From NCBI GenBank assembly GCA_964369975.1, contig CAYJFZ010000017.1:1-31763 (forward strand): a DNA stretch of 31,763 nucleotides, read 5' to 3'. Below are positions 18,542 to 28,085 of the stretch, one piece after another; positions within the stretch are counted from its first letter, which is position 1, and every line of letters starts with the position of its first letter. The notes under the pieces were generated by a model that saw nothing but the letters and a program-made list of their open reading frames with translations, ran no database searches and was not told the DNA's origin. Source of the stretch: RGIG3102 sp964369975 (lineage in GTDB: Bacteria > Bacillota > Clostridia > Oscillospirales > Ruminococcaceae). The translations under genes and the position numbers were made by a program.

Positions 18542-18578
18542 GAAAAATATTACATCAGATACGCTCAATGTGTAACAA

Positions 18579-18614
18579 AAAACGCCCTAAATGTAACAAC
18601 TTTTAAGGCGTTTT
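18579..18614. terminator. Terminator of the esterase gene
   Basis: An 8-bp outer stem (AAAACGCC 18579-18586 with GGCGTTTT 18607-18614) is extended by four pairs after one mismatch, with a 10-base loop. On the minus strand it is followed by TTTTTTG. It lies about 70 bases after the esterase stop. Confidence 0.75.
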
Positions 18615-18684
18615 AATTAAAAATGTAATTGATACTATACACTATATGAAAAATAAATAAAAATAGTACCCTTTAATATGTATT

Positions 18685-19509
18685 TTAAGTGTTTTTTTCA
18701 ACACTCACAGGAAAGCTCCAAGCACCGTGGCATTTTTTGCTATAATCATTATTTAAAAAGAAATCTATGGCATAGCTAAGGCTTCTATCCCAGAAATCCC
18801 ATTCATGCTCACCGTCCCACTCCATATATGTAAAATCTACAGGTAGCTGTTTTGCATAGTTTTTAAAATCTACATTACTTTGATATAAATAATCTTGTTT
18901 TCCACAAGTTTGTAAAATTCTTGGTTGTTCATTAGTTGGCATTTTAGATACATTTTCTAAGAGGGACTCTAAATCAAGCTCTTGCTTCATTTGCATTCCA
19001 GGGCCTAAGATAGGCATCATAAATCTTTTCATAAACGGATCGTTTATATCAATATTTCTTTTAGTCATTCCAACAGCTCCGCTAAAACTTGCGCAAGCTG
19101 CATATAAGTCCGGTCTTCTTAATCCTAAAAGCATTGCACCATAGCCACCCATTGAAAGACCAGCTATAAATGTATTACTCCTATTAAAAGAAATATTAAA
19201 CATCTCTTTTAGTTTTAAAGGGAGTTCCTGTGTTATGTAAGTAAAATAACCCTCGCCAAAGTAATCATCTGCATAAAAGCTGTTATGAGCTGTTGGGCAA
19301 ACTAATACAATGTTATTTTCCCTTGCATATCTTTGTGCCGCTGTTAAATTGAACCACGAACTTGAATTACCCTTCATTCCGTGTAAAAGATAAACTACTG
19401 CTTTAGGCTGTGTGCCTTTATGCTCCTCATAGTCTTGTGGTAGGAATAAGTCAACATTCATATTTTGGTAAAGCATGTCTGAATACATGTCCAGTTTTAA
19501 ATAAGCCAT
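18685..19509 (-). CDS. Alpha/beta-hydrolase esterase (EstA/esterase D-like)
   Basis: Predicted serine esterase acting on small acyl esters. The 274-residue product has the oxyanion-hole segment YLLHGMKGN (40-48), the nucleophile elbow GLSMGGYG (Ser119), a probable acid at CGKQD (Asp206) and the catalytic His in GEHEWDFW (His235). This pattern and length match tributyrin esterase and S-formylglutathione-hydrolase-like proteins. No signal peptide is present, so it is cytosolic. The AAAGGAG site precedes the ATG. It lies downstream of the TetR gene on the same strand, with its own promoter that overlaps an inverted repeat. The physiological substrate, such as acetylated sugars or formyl-thiol adducts, is not decided by the sequence. 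Confidence 0.88.
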   Translation of the reverse strand: MAYLKLDMYSDMLYQNMNVDLFLPQDYEEHKGTQPKAVVYLLHGMKGNSSSWFNLTAAQRYARENNIVLVCPTAHNSFYADDYFGEGYFTYITQELPLKLKEMFNISFNRSNTFIAGLSMGGYGAMLLGLRRPDLYAACASFSGAVGMTKRNIDINDPFMKRFMMPILGPGMQMKQELDLESLLENVSKMPTNEQPRILQTCGKQDYLYQSNVDFKNYAKQLPVDFTYMEWDGEHEWDFWDRSLSYAIDFFLNNDYSKKCHGAWSFPVSVEKNT

Positions 19510-19546
19510 AATAAGCTCCTTTCATTTTATAAGTTTATTTAATAAT

Positions 19547-19590
19547 ATATTAGCATAGTTATATATATCACACAAGCGAAGTTTTTGTGT
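19547..19590 (-). promoter_or_regulatory. Esterase promoter overlapped by an inverted repeat
   Basis: On the minus strand TTGTGT (19570-19575) and TAATAT (19547-19552) are 17 bases apart. An inverted repeat ACACAA-N9-TTGTGT (19570-19590) covers the -35 box and could be an operator, possibly for the adjacent TetR regulator. Confidence 0.5.
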
Positions 19591-19620
19591 TATTTTATAT
19601 AGTTTGTATCAATTGCATTT

Positions 19621-20166
19621 TTAATAATCTGATTTATTTATTAAATATATGTAATCTAAAAAATCTTCTTTAGTAAGTTCAGGTTTTTCCTGCATCAGCC
19701 AAACAAAGGCATTTAATAAACCACTTGTGTAAAATCTTGTTTTTAATTTAGATAGAGTATTATCTTTTAAAGATAGCCTATCAATATCTTTTATTAACAT
19801 CTCAGACATTATATCTGTGAATGTGAATATCTCACCACTATTAATCAAAGATTTCACCACATTCTTATTTTCATATAAATAATCTATGGCATCTTTTGTT
19901 ATTTCTGTTCTTATTTGTTGTGAATGCCCTGTTTGCAATAATTGCTTGTACGCTGGAAAGTCTGCAAAGTCACTTCTTATAACATATTTTAATAAGTCAT
20001 ACTTATCCTCAAAATGCAAATAAAATGTAGCCCTTCTTATTAATGCCTCATCACATAACTCTTTTACAGTAATATGTTTAAAATCTTTTTTATTTAAAAG
20101 TTTCATCATACTTTGCATTAAAGCCTTTTTAGTTTTATATACTCTTAAATCAGTTTTCTCTTGCAT
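19621..20166 (-). CDS. TetR-family transcriptional regulator
   Basis: DNA-binding repressor of 181 residues. The N-terminal helix-turn-helix is clear: ITVKELCDEALIRRATFYLHFEDKYDLL, of which the recognition part is RRATFYLHF (about 43-52). The C-terminal half (about 75-181) is all-helical with the pattern of the TetR_C_7 group and has no ligand that can be named. GGAGGGA lies 3 bases before the ATG. It is divergent to the GNAT gene, and a 24-base imperfect palindrome sits just upstream of its start. It probably represses itself and the divergent GNAT gene. Confidence 0.88.
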   Translation of the reverse strand: MQEKTDLRVYKTKKALMQSMMKLLNKKDFKHITVKELCDEALIRRATFYLHFEDKYDLLKYVIRSDFADFPAYKQLLQTGHSQQIRTEITKDAIDYLYENKNVVKSLINSGEIFTFTDIMSEMLIKDIDRLSLKDNTLSKLKTRFYTSGLLNAFVWLMQEKPELTKEDFLDYIYLINKSDY

Positions 20167-20185
20167 TGTCCCTCCAAATATTTAC

Positions 20186-20209
20186 TTGACAATTTCATAA
20201 TATAGTCAA
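20186..20209. promoter_or_regulatory. Candidate TetR operator
   Basis: A 24-base imperfect palindrome with perfect arms TTGAC / GTCAA and 18 of 24 positions symmetric lies 20 bases upstream of the tetR-like ATG, in the divergent interval. A further GTCAATTA half-site-like copy is at 20284, beyond the GNAT promoter. Confidence 0.5.
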
Positions 20210-20237
20210 TTAATTTCCCCTTATTATTTATTGTATA

Positions 20238-20266
20238 TTGATTTTAAATGTTACAAATATTATACT
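20238..20266 (+). promoter_or_regulatory. Sigma-A-type promoter of the GNAT gene
   Basis: TTGATT (20238-20243) and TATACT (20261-20266) are separated by 17 bases. Transcription would start near 20273, after the first in-frame ATG at 20248, so that ATG cannot be the start of the protein. Confidence 0.75.
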
Positions 20267-20319
20267 TAATTTACAGTACAGTTGTCAATTACTTATCATT
20301 TGTTAAAAGGAGATTAATA

Positions 20320-20940
20320 ATGAATAACATAGAAATTTTACCAGTCGAGGTTAAAGATACTAACTTTTTAGCCTCTTATGCCGATAGAAGTTATGGCGAT
20401 AGCCCTATCTATCCTCACTGCTATAAAAATCCAAAGAAACTTGCACAATATACTATTGATATGCAAAAGTTTAGAATAAAGGGTGGGGCGATGAGAAATC
20501 AAGCATTTAAAACTTCTGATGGCAGAGGACATATCATATTCTCATCACCTGATCATCATATGGGTTTAAAATCACTATTAAAAACAGGCGGTGTATCTAC
20601 AATGCTTCGCTACGGTTTAAAATCTGCAAAAGCGATGATGAACCTTGTTGGTGATATGAGAAAAGTATCAAGCAGTACTATGAAAGAGGAATACTGGGAC
20701 ATAGGACCTATAACAGTGGACCCTGATTTCCAAAACAAAGGCTATGGTAGCGCTCTAATAAAAAAAGTTTTAGATATCGTAGATGAGAATAATGGTATCT
20801 CATACCTTACTACTCAAGCTGACGATGCCGTTCGTTTATACGAAAGATTTGGCTTTGAAGTTATCCATTCAGGAATGGATAGTGAAAATGTGGTCCCTAT
20901 AATTGCAATGGTAAGACCAAGACAAAACAAGAATAAATAA
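20320..20940 (+). CDS. GNAT-family N-acetyltransferase
   Basis: Cytosolic acetyl-CoA-dependent acetyltransferase of 206 residues. The acetyl-CoA-binding motif A is present as DPDFQNKGYGSALIKKVL (Q-x-K-G-Y-G) after a beta strand IGPITV, and motif B follows as LTTQADDAVRLYERFGFEVI. The N-terminal half is less conserved and probably forms the acceptor site. The start is the ATG at 20320, which follows AAAAGGAG; the longer frame from 20248 begins upstream of the -10 box. It is divergent to a TetR regulator that likely controls it. The acceptor is unknown; detoxification of an amine-containing compound would fit the arrangement. Confidence 0.88.
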   Translation: MNNIEILPVEVKDTNFLASYADRSYGDSPIYPHCYKNPKKLAQYTIDMQKFRIKGGAMRNQAFKTSDGRGHIIFSSPDHHMGLKSLLKTGGVSTMLRYGLKSAKAMMNLVGDMRKVSSSTMKEEYWDIGPITVDPDFQNKGYGSALIKKVLDIVDENNGISYLTTQADDAVRLYERFGFEVIHSGMDSENVVPIIAMVRPRQNKNK

Positions 20941-21200
20941 TTTTGAGTTTGTAGTATTAAATTTTAACTCATTAAACAATATATTAATTTTTAAATTTTC
21001 ATTTACTAACCTTTATAAATTCAAAATCAATCATTAAAATAATTATTGCCAGTATTATTAATAAGTTATTAATTTAGTAGCTTTAATTATTTATCATTTA
21101 ATTAAATTTAGAATTAAGCTTGCTTTAGTTTTATAGTCTAAACTTTTTACTATATATAAGGATTTCTTATATCGTTTTGTGTAAATCATATTTTACAAAT
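20941..21200. other. AT-rich convergent interval, no gene seen
   Basis: About 260 bases between the GNAT stop and the terminator at 21201. It is very AT-rich with no reading frame carrying a ribosome binding site. A segment TAGTCTAAACT near 21138 is repeated in inverse orientation near 31129, but the match is short and may be chance. Confidence 0.5.
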
Positions 21201-21228
21201 AAATAAGCACCCTGTTGGGTGCTTATTT
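21201..21228. terminator. Bidirectional terminator between convergent genes
   Basis: A 12-bp perfect stem (21201-21212 with 21217-21228) with TGTT loop and AAGCACCC / GGGTGCTT core. It stands between the plus-strand GNAT gene and the minus-strand giant gene ending at 21345. The core is the same as in the hairpin at 31292-31323. Confidence 0.75.
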
Positions 21229-21344
21229 ATTGTTTTTAAAAGTATATTTTCATTGAGTATTTAACAATTATTTTTCATCTTTTGTAATACTCACACCATC
21301 CAAAAATGATTTTTTCACTTTTATAAGTTTTATTTATATCCGCT

Positions 21345-24300
21345 TTATTGTTTTGCCTTGCCTTTCTTTTTAAACACAACGAAAAGCACTACACTTACTA
21401 TAATAACTATCGCTAATAAAATTAAACTTATAGGTATTGAAGATCCATTTTCAGTTTTTACTTCTTTGAATGGAGAAGCGCTTAAAGCTACACCGCTGTC
21501 TATTATAACACTTGCTTGATACTGCGTATTTTCATAGGTAATAGTAATATCATGCTCACCACTTGAAAGAGTGCTTATAAACTGTGAAGTTAGAGTAATG
21601 CTGTTGTTTGCACTTAGCATATAATCATCTTCACTAAGAATACTATCACTAACTACAACACTGCTCAACTCACCGCTGTTTATAGCTGGGGTTATAATGA
21701 TTTGGCCACTATCAGTAATATCAATTTTTGGAATGTCTTGTAAATTCTCGCTGTTTGTAGAATCGCTACTATTATCATCGCTATCTAATACATCATCTTC
21801 ATTTAACTCTTCACCTAAATTATCACTATTTTGAGTATCAGTTGTAGTATCCTGTGCAAAAGTTGCTGAAATGCTATGCGCTTTAGTAACATTTTCAAAA
21901 GTGTAGCTTGTAATACTACCATAATTTATTCCATCAATTACAACATTCAAAACTTTGTACCCTGCGTGTGGTGCAATAGTAAATGTTTGATTACTTCCCT
22001 CAGTAACGATAATATCCCCTGAGGGTGATATTGAACCGTTACTTCTTGCAGTTGCTGTTATAGTATGGGTTTTAGTCGCCGGCGGTGTTACAGTTGAATT
22101 AATAGAAAATACAGCTGTATCAACATAGCTTATATCGTAATTATCAGCTGTTGCAAGAGCGTTTATAAGGAGTTGCATAGCTTGCATATTACTCCAAGTA
22201 ACTGTATATTTGCCCGCTGTTTTGCCATCGGCTGGAATACCTATAAATTGTGGTATAACCCCTACTGGCACAAGGCTTTCGCCTGTGATAACTGCGCCGT
22301 AATCTACACTCGGTGTCGGAAGTGTTCCACCTATTTCTAAAGATGATTTATCCAATTTAACAGATATCGTTATTGGTTTTTTTGTTATTTCAGAATTTAT
22401 ATTCATCGTAACTGTTGCATATTTTGCGCCATCTTTTGGAGTAAATTTTAAAGTTAAACTCTGTGTTGTATCTGCATTAGTAATATTAGGTACTGTTTCA
22501 AGGCTCCAATCGCCTGCTATTGCTACGCCTGCAAAAGTGGCAGTTTTATTAGTGATATCAGCCTGACTAAAAGCCTTGCCATCATATTCTTTTATAAGAT
22601 TATCAGCAGATAAAACTGGAATATCCTTATCCATTACCGTAATATCAATATAAACTGTGATATCTTGGTGATTATCGCTTTTAATAGTTAAAGTTATAGC
22701 TTTTTTATGAAGCCCTAAAGTAGCAGTATTTTTGATATCAAAAGCAAGGACGCCTGTAGTATTTATCTGATATGTAGGCGTTGTAACTACTGAAGAATCA
22801 CTATTTACAACACTTGCTTGTTCAAATACAGGATTTTTAAGCCCTGTTAAGTAGTTTGTCAGATTAACACTTACTGATTGCGCTTGTTTTGCACTTATTG
22901 CAATATCACTCTGTCCACTAAAGGTTGCCTTTGTGATATCAGCATTTGCAAAGCTTGGCTGCGTTGTCGGTAGAGTGTAATTATCTTTATCAGTGCCGTT
23001 TATTACATACCCATTAGCTAATACAGAAATATCGTTTTGCACATCCGCTGTTATAAATTTTGCACTGCCGTTTGTAACAGATATGTTATCTCCTACTATA
23101 ATACCATCTAAAATTGGCTGCGTTAAAATAGTAGCATTAGTGTTTGTATCAAAAGTTTTATCTTCAACAACACCCTGTTTCCAAGTAACTATTTTTTTTG
23201 TAATAGTTGCTGGGACAATTACACTGCTTGTAGCGATTGTGTAGTTATCATTTGTATCCCCACTCAATGTGAATGTAACTGTAGCTGTTTTGTTTTGTGT
23301 TGCAACATCTTCATCAGAGAAATCGCCTATTACTGGCACAACTTTTACAGTGCCTAAATCAGAGCTTGCTATACCTCTTGCATAAAAATGCCCGCTACCT
23401 GTTGCAGTTGTTCCGCTTGTTGTAGAATCATACACTTTTGTGGCAGTAAAGTCTTCATTAGTTACTATAATTTCTTTTTTTGCAACAGTGATTGTAAAGC
23501 TATCTTGGTTAGAGCTATAGATTTTGCCATCAGAGCCGATACCACTTTGCGCTGTTGCAGTTATTGTTGCAGTGCCACGGCCGACAATTGTTATATGGCC
23601 TGTATTAGGATTAACACTTGCAACTTTCGTATCACTACTTTGATAGCTAACATTAGTTTTAGCGCCACTTAAACTATTTACAAATGTTGCATCACCATAC
23701 TGCTTTTGAATTGTGTCTTGTGTAAAAGTTATAGTTTGTGCATTAAGGGCTGATTGGGCAATTGCAGGAACAGGTATGAGTTTGCTTGAATAGTCAGTAT
23801 TCATTTCGCCATTTACCTGTTCATTAAAAGCGTAAATATCAAGATAGTCACCCTTTTCTATATCTAAATCATCAGGCAGCGTAAATGAAACTTTGCCACT
23901 CACAGCACTACCACTTGGAAGTGCTAAAACTTTACCGTAGTAAAGAATACCACCAAGTCCATCGCCTATAATAACTGAGATGTATTCATTTTCTCCTACC
24001 GTTGCATCATCGTATTCAAAACTTATCTCTTTGCCAAGGATTTCAAGGTTATATGCTGCGAAGGCATCTCTTGAAGCATCATACAAAGTTAAGTTCCATG
24101 TATTTCCTGTTGCACTTTCGCCTACTTCGAATTGCTTTGTTAAAACTCCTACTTCTGTATCTTTTGTTATACCGGCTTCGCCGTTATCACCGTTTGCATC
24201 TGTGTGTCTGAATAAAATAGCATCGCCATTTAATACAAATGTAGGTTTTGTTGTAGCATTGTTATAAAGATTATCAGTTGAATTTTGACCCACTAAACTC

Positions 24301-27300
24301 TCTGCTTGTTCTTGGCTTAAGTTTGAAAAACTATTGCTTGTAACAGCCGTTTTTTCAACTTCTGTAAGGCTATTATATTCAATAAGATTATATTGACTTA
24401 ACATTAATTTATCTTTAAGCATAACCCAATTTGTTGAAGTGCCATTATGCTGACCAAGATAGAAACTGTCACCCGAATTGTTTTGTACACCATCCGCAAA
24501 AACTGTTCTTGGATAAATCCCAACATCTCCAAACATCATACTATCTATATCAGGAAACTCTTTTGCAGTTATTTGAATAAGCGCGTATTTATTATAGTCA
24601 TGTATATCAGGATTTTGTAAAGGTTTGCTATCAATTTTAACATCAGCAGTATCTGCGTTAAAGTATATAGGTTTAATATTATTATTAGTACCAATAAACT
24701 CTATATTTGCAGGTAGAGCATATATATATATATTAGAATTTTCATTTAGAAAGAAAATAGCATTATGACTTTGTGCTGTAGTTATATGAGGGGAGCTGTC
24801 AAAATGAAATTTTGCAGAAGTTACTTTTAAATTTCCTCCACGTATTACTAAATTACCTTGCGCTATATTAAGCCCACTGCCTTGATACTCATAATAACCA
24901 TTATAATCCTGTGTAACTTTTGGATTTATTTTATCAGCAAGAGCATTGACTGTTCCTCCATAAAGCAAGAAGTCATTCTGTACTGCTATTGTATTAAATA
25001 TAGGTAAAGACAGTGAATTTATAGGAAATCCGTGTGAGCCGAATAATTCGGCTGTTAAAACAGCCCCACTATATACAGTTAAGTTATTATTGCAAACTAT
25101 CGCACCACTCATACTCGCAAATGAAGAAACTTCTACGGCATCAGTAAATATCATATTACCTATTGATAATATGCCCTTCATCATAGAATCTTGACTTGAA
25201 TTTCTTGCATCAACGACTAAGCTACCCTCGCCTGAAAACACAAGTTCATTTGCAATTATAATTGATGAATACACATTCTTTTCTTCATAGCTAAGTGAGT
25301 TTGTCTGTGGGTTAGAAATACTATTTGCCCCGACTAAGACTATCTCTAAATTACCTTGTGATAATATATAGCTATCAATAAGGCTTGCATTATTTAGTGT
25401 TATCTTTTCACTATTATCATTTTTTACTTCAAACAAAATATCATAGTCGGTATTTGTTGCTGCTATAAGAGTTTTATTTATTGAATCAAACTTATAATAG
25501 CTATCACTTTCTAAAGTATATTCAGTAAGACTATTTTGATCTTTATCTAATATAGCAATGTGCGTCGAGGCTGATTTTTGCGTTGTTATTCTTACAAATT
25601 TATTTTTGTGATAGTCTGTGCTTTGGTCTGCTACTAAAAATGTGTTTTGAGCATTATCTCCTGCTATAATGCTCAAAGTGTTATTTATTACAGGCTTATT
25701 TGCAAAAGCTTCAAGTCCTGTTGCTGTAACGCTACTTTCACCATCAATAGTTATATTTCCAACAATAGCATATGCGTTAGCACTTACATGTAAATCACTG
25801 TTTATTACTGTAGTATCATATGTCAGAAGTGGGCCGAAAATAGTAAGACTTGTGCCAGTATTAAGAATTAGCTTATTTGCTTCAAATCCTTTTTCTATAG
25901 AGCCTGTATTCGTTATAGCACCGCCATTAATCGTTGTATTCCCACCAGATTTAATCCCAAATTCTCTGCCAAACACTGAAAGCGAGCCATTTTCATAAAA
26001 GTTTAAATTACCAGCTACTTCAATAATTCCAGTACCTGTTTGGCTGTTTGTGAGTGATGAGTTGCCCATTAAAACTATATCCAAATCCCCTGCCGCTGTT
26101 ATAAGGCTTTTTGCAAAACTGCCGTATATCGAAACGCCATTTAAAGATAAGGTGTTTTTACCGCTTATACTTAAAAAACTAACATTATAATCAGAAGCTG
26201 AACCTATTGCCATGCTTCCATTTTCACTAAATTTGTAGTAGCTTCCTGCTGCAAGATTTATCCCTGCAAAAGAAACTTCGCCCGGAATTGAGTAGGAAAT
26301 ACCTACATATCTTGATAAAAATTCGTGTGCGTTTGAAGTGTATGTACCAGGAGCAGAAAGACCTATTGAATGGTCAGCTTGTTTGCCTTGGGGCACTATT
26401 ATGTTGGGTATATTCCTATAAGCTGGCAAAGCGCCGTTTGTACCAAAGTTAAAACCACCAGTCGCATAAACATTACCACCAGCTATAGTGCTTTTTTCTC
26501 CGCCACCATCGTTTATCGCATAGCCTAAAGTACCATCTGTATACCTAAGGTCTCCGCCTTTAATATAGGATTCGCCACCTGTAGCAAATAAATGAAAGCC
26601 TATGCCGTGGCCCGCTGTTCCCCCAAGTCCTCCATTACCGCCATATACTTTAAGTTCACCGCCATTGACAGTAGCATCATAGGCAATTGCATTACCACCC
26701 GTTTTTTGAGATATTGCTTCAGCACTACCACCAATTGCAGTAACTTTTCCACTTTCTAAAATAAGCCTTGAAATAGCAAAGCCCGCGCTATCTCCTATAG
26801 CATTATCTAAATTTCCTCCGTAAGCTGTAACACTACCACCTGTAACATTAACTATAGCATTAATACCATTACCGCCATTACCACTATCTCTGGCACTTGC
26901 TCCACTTACCCAAACAGCTGTACCTTCTGGGACAGTTACTTGTGTTGCAGTTATTCCATAGCCATTTCCTGTATTTGCACCAGCAGATAAATTACCGCCA
27001 CTTTGCATATATAGATTATTTGCTTTGATTGCATTATCTCCATAGACTGTTAAAGTATTTTTTATAATAACATCGCCATTTGCAGTTATACCATCGCCCT
27101 TTTGACTCTCAATGGTTAAATTCCCACCTATAAATGTTAAATTGTTCGCTAAAATAGAGCTACTGTCAGTAGATACTATTGAAACACTCCCTAAAATGCT
27201 TATAGTTAGGTTTTCATATGTTGAAACAAGAGTTGGTGAGAGGCTTATCTCACGAAGTGAAAACTCATTTAAGGTTAATACTTGAGTATCATTTGATAAG

Positions 27301-28085
27301 TGAATATCATAATTCTCGTTTGAAGCGTTTAGTGTTGTGACTGCATTGCCTTCTATAACATAGTATCCATCTGGCACTAATGTTTGCCCTGCAAAAATCA
27401 CAGAGCCTGTAGCGCGAGTATTTCTTTGTGATAAGTTTGGAGCTATGCTATTCTGATTTTCTTTATCATTTTCTTGGGCTTTGCTCGAATTTGAATTACC
27501 GCTATTTTTATTATCTTCATCCGCTTGTGAGCTTGAGCTTGAACTTGAATCTGAGCTTGAGCTTGAGCTATTAGTTGAATTTGAATTACTGCCATTGTTA
27601 TTAACTATATTAACAACTATTTCAGGCATTATAATTTCATCCGATATTGTATAGCTATTATCTGTAAGTTTTGCTATATAAGTAAAGCTTGCTTCGTTTT
27701 CAGTACTGAACAAAACATCTCCTAAAAGCTCCCACTCTACTGCTAAAGATAAGTTTTGGGTAGTTATAGTTTGTTTTAATTCTTTTTGCAAAGTTTTATC
27801 ATCACCATTCGGTGATAAGGATTCATTTTCATTTTCTTGCACTAAAACTTCTTCCCATAATATGCTTGTAATAGTAGCATCTAAATTATCTGGGAAGGTA
27901 GGAGCTATATTGCTTTCTAAGGCTATCTCCTGCTTTGGATTTACTTCTAAAGGCAAACTCAAGGCTGTTATGGTATTGCTGTTTTGATACTGTGTATCAG
28001 TTGCAAGAACACTAAAAGGCATAATACCTATTAGTATCGCAATAGATAAAAATATCGAGGTTAGTTTTCTTAGTTTCGTTTTCAT
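21345..28085 (-). CDS. Giant surface protein with triplicated Cthe_2159-like carbohydrate-binding modules
   Basis: A 2246-residue predicted surface protein. A signal peptide (residues 1-29, ending VLA) is followed by an N-terminal domain, a Ser-rich linker (about 165-215) and a long Gly/Asn-rich beta-solenoid region (about 225-1200). That region shows three diverged copies of one module, starting near 227 (FAGQTLVPDGYYVIEG), 602 (FAGINLAAGSYYKFSE) and about 840 (YTLESDSYYKFDS), each followed by NYD/DYDI, LTLN..SL and a L.I.L.G..S strand. It resembles the Cthe_2159/DUF4353 polysaccharide-binding family. Then come a Big2-like domain (SSDTKVASVNPNTGHITIVG), YDG/MBG-like domains, an InlB-B-repeat-like segment (ITATARSNGSISPSG), an acidic linker and one C-terminal helix with KKKGKAKQ tail. 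No LPXTG is present. AGGAG lies 9 bases before the ATG. Confidence 0.85.
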   Translation of the reverse strand: MKTKLRKLTSIFLSIAILIGIMPFSVLATDTQYQNSNTITALSLPLEVNPKQEIALESNIAPTFPDNLDATITSILWEEVLVQENENESLSPNGDDKTLQKELKQTITTQNLSLAVEWELLGDVLFSTENEASFTYIAKLTDNSYTISDEIIMPEIVVNIVNNNGSNSNSTNSSSSSSDSSSSSSSQADEDNKNSGNSNSSKAQENDKENQNSIAPNLSQRNTRATGSVIFAGQTLVPDGYYVIEGNAVTTLNASNENYDIHLSNDTQVLTLNEFSLREISLSPTLVSTYENLTISILGSVSIVSTDSSSILANNLTFIGGNLTIESQKGDGITANGDVIIKNTLTVYGDNAIKANNLYMQSGGNLSAGANTGNGYGITATQVTVPEGTAVWVSGASARDSGNGGNGINAIVNVTGGSVTAYGGNLDNAIGDSAGFAISRLILESGKVTAIGGSAEAISQKTGGNAIAYDATVNGGELKVYGGNGGLGGTAGHGIGFHLFATGGESYIKGGDLRYTDGTLGYAINDGGGEKSTIAGGNVYATGGFNFGTNGALPAYRNIPNIIVPQGKQADHSIGLSAPGTYTSNAHEFLSRYVGISYSIPGEVSFAGINLAAGSYYKFSENGSMAIGSASDYNVSFLSISGKNTLSLNGVSIYGSFAKSLITAAGDLDIVLMGNSSLTNSQTGTGIIEVAGNLNFYENGSLSVFGREFGIKSGGNTTINGGAITNTGSIEKGFEANKLILNTGTSLTIFGPLLTYDTTVINSDLHVSANAYAIVGNITIDGESSVTATGLEAFANKPVINNTLSIIAGDNAQNTFLVADQSTDYHKNKFVRITTQKSASTHIAILDKDQNSLTEYTLESDSYYKFDSINKTLIAATNTDYDILFEVKNDNSEKITLNNASLIDSYILSQGNLEIVLVGANSISNPQTNSLSYEEKNVYSSIIIANELVFSGEGSLVVDARNSSQDSMMKGILSIGNMIFTDAVEVSSFASMSGAIVCNNNLTVYSGAVLTAELFGSHGFPINSLSLPIFNTIAVQNDFLLYGGTVNALADKINPKVTQDYNGYYEYQGSGLNIAQGNLVIRGGNLKVTSAKFHFDSSPHITTAQSHNAIFFLNENSNIYIYALPANIEFIGTNNNIKPIYFNADTADVKIDSKPLQNPDIHDYNKYALIQITAKEFPDIDSMMFGDVGIYPRTVFADGVQNNSGDSFYLGQHNGTSTNWVMLKDKLMLSQYNLIEYNSLTEVEKTAVTSNSFSNLSQEQAESLVGQNSTDNLYNNATTKPTFVLNGDAILFRHTDANGDNGEAGITKDTEVGVLTKQFEVGESATGNTWNLTLYDASRDAFAAYNLEILGKEISFEYDDATVGENEYISVIIGDGLGGILYYGKVLALPSGSAVSGKVSFTLPDDLDIEKGDYLDIYAFNEQVNGEMNTDYSSKLIPVPAIAQSALNAQTITFTQDTIQKQYGDATFVNSLSGAKTNVSYQSSDTKVASVNPNTGHITIVGRGTATITATAQSGIGSDGKIYSSNQDSFTITVAKKEIIVTNEDFTATKVYDSTTSGTTATGSGHFYARGIASSDLGTVKVVPVIGDFSDEDVATQNKTATVTFTLSGDTNDNYTIATSSVIVPATITKKIVTWKQGVVEDKTFDTNTNATILTQPILDGIIVGDNISVTNGSAKFITADVQNDISVLANGYVINGTDKDNYTLPTTQPSFANADITKATFSGQSDIAISAKQAQSVSVNLTNYLTGLKNPVFEQASVVNSDSSVVTTPTYQINTTGVLAFDIKNTATLGLHKKAITLTIKSDNHQDITVYIDITVMDKDIPVLSADNLIKEYDGKAFSQADITNKTATFAGVAIAGDWSLETVPNITNADTTQSLTLKFTPKDGAKYATVTMNINSEITKKPITISVKLDKSSLEIGGTLPTPSVDYGAVITGESLVPVGVIPQFIGIPADGKTAGKYTVTWSNMQAMQLLINALATADNYDISYVDTAVFSINSTVTPPATKTHTITATARSNGSISPSGDIIVTEGSNQTFTIAPHAGYKVLNVVIDGINYGSITSYTFENVTKAHSISATFAQDTTTDTQNSDNLGEELNEDDVLDSDDNSSDSTNSENLQDIPKIDITDSGQIIITPAINSGELSSVVVSDSILSEDDYMLSANNSITLTSQFISTLSSGEHDITITYENTQYQASVIIDSGVALSASPFKEVKTENGSSIPISLILLAIVIIVSVVLFVVFKKKGKAKQ

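Larger units (their letters stand above)
18261..18578 (-). other. Leader and control region of the VWA surface-protein gene
   Basis: About 320 bases without a credible gene. It holds the ribosome binding site (AAAAGGAGAG), a small TGAGC-GGG-GCTCA hairpin in the leader (around 18284-18296), the promoter-like element with direct repeats at 18362-18391 and phased T-tracts at 18514-18541. I searched for c-di-GMP riboswitch cores and saw none. Confidence 0.55.

Noticed and set aside
18261..18684. Possible c-di-GMP riboswitch before the surface-protein gene, expected from the many GGDEF/EAL genes
   Set aside because: No GEMM-type conserved core or paired elements could be found on the minus strand here, nor before the giant gene at 28085.
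20248..20319. N-terminal extension of the GNAT protein
   Set aside because: The first ATG precedes the -10 box (20261-20266), and AAAAGGAG is placed for the ATG at 20320.
21345..21450. LPXTG sortase signal at the C-terminus of the giant protein
   Set aside because: The tail has a single hydrophobic helix and KKKGKAKQ end, but no LPXTG-like motif before the helix.
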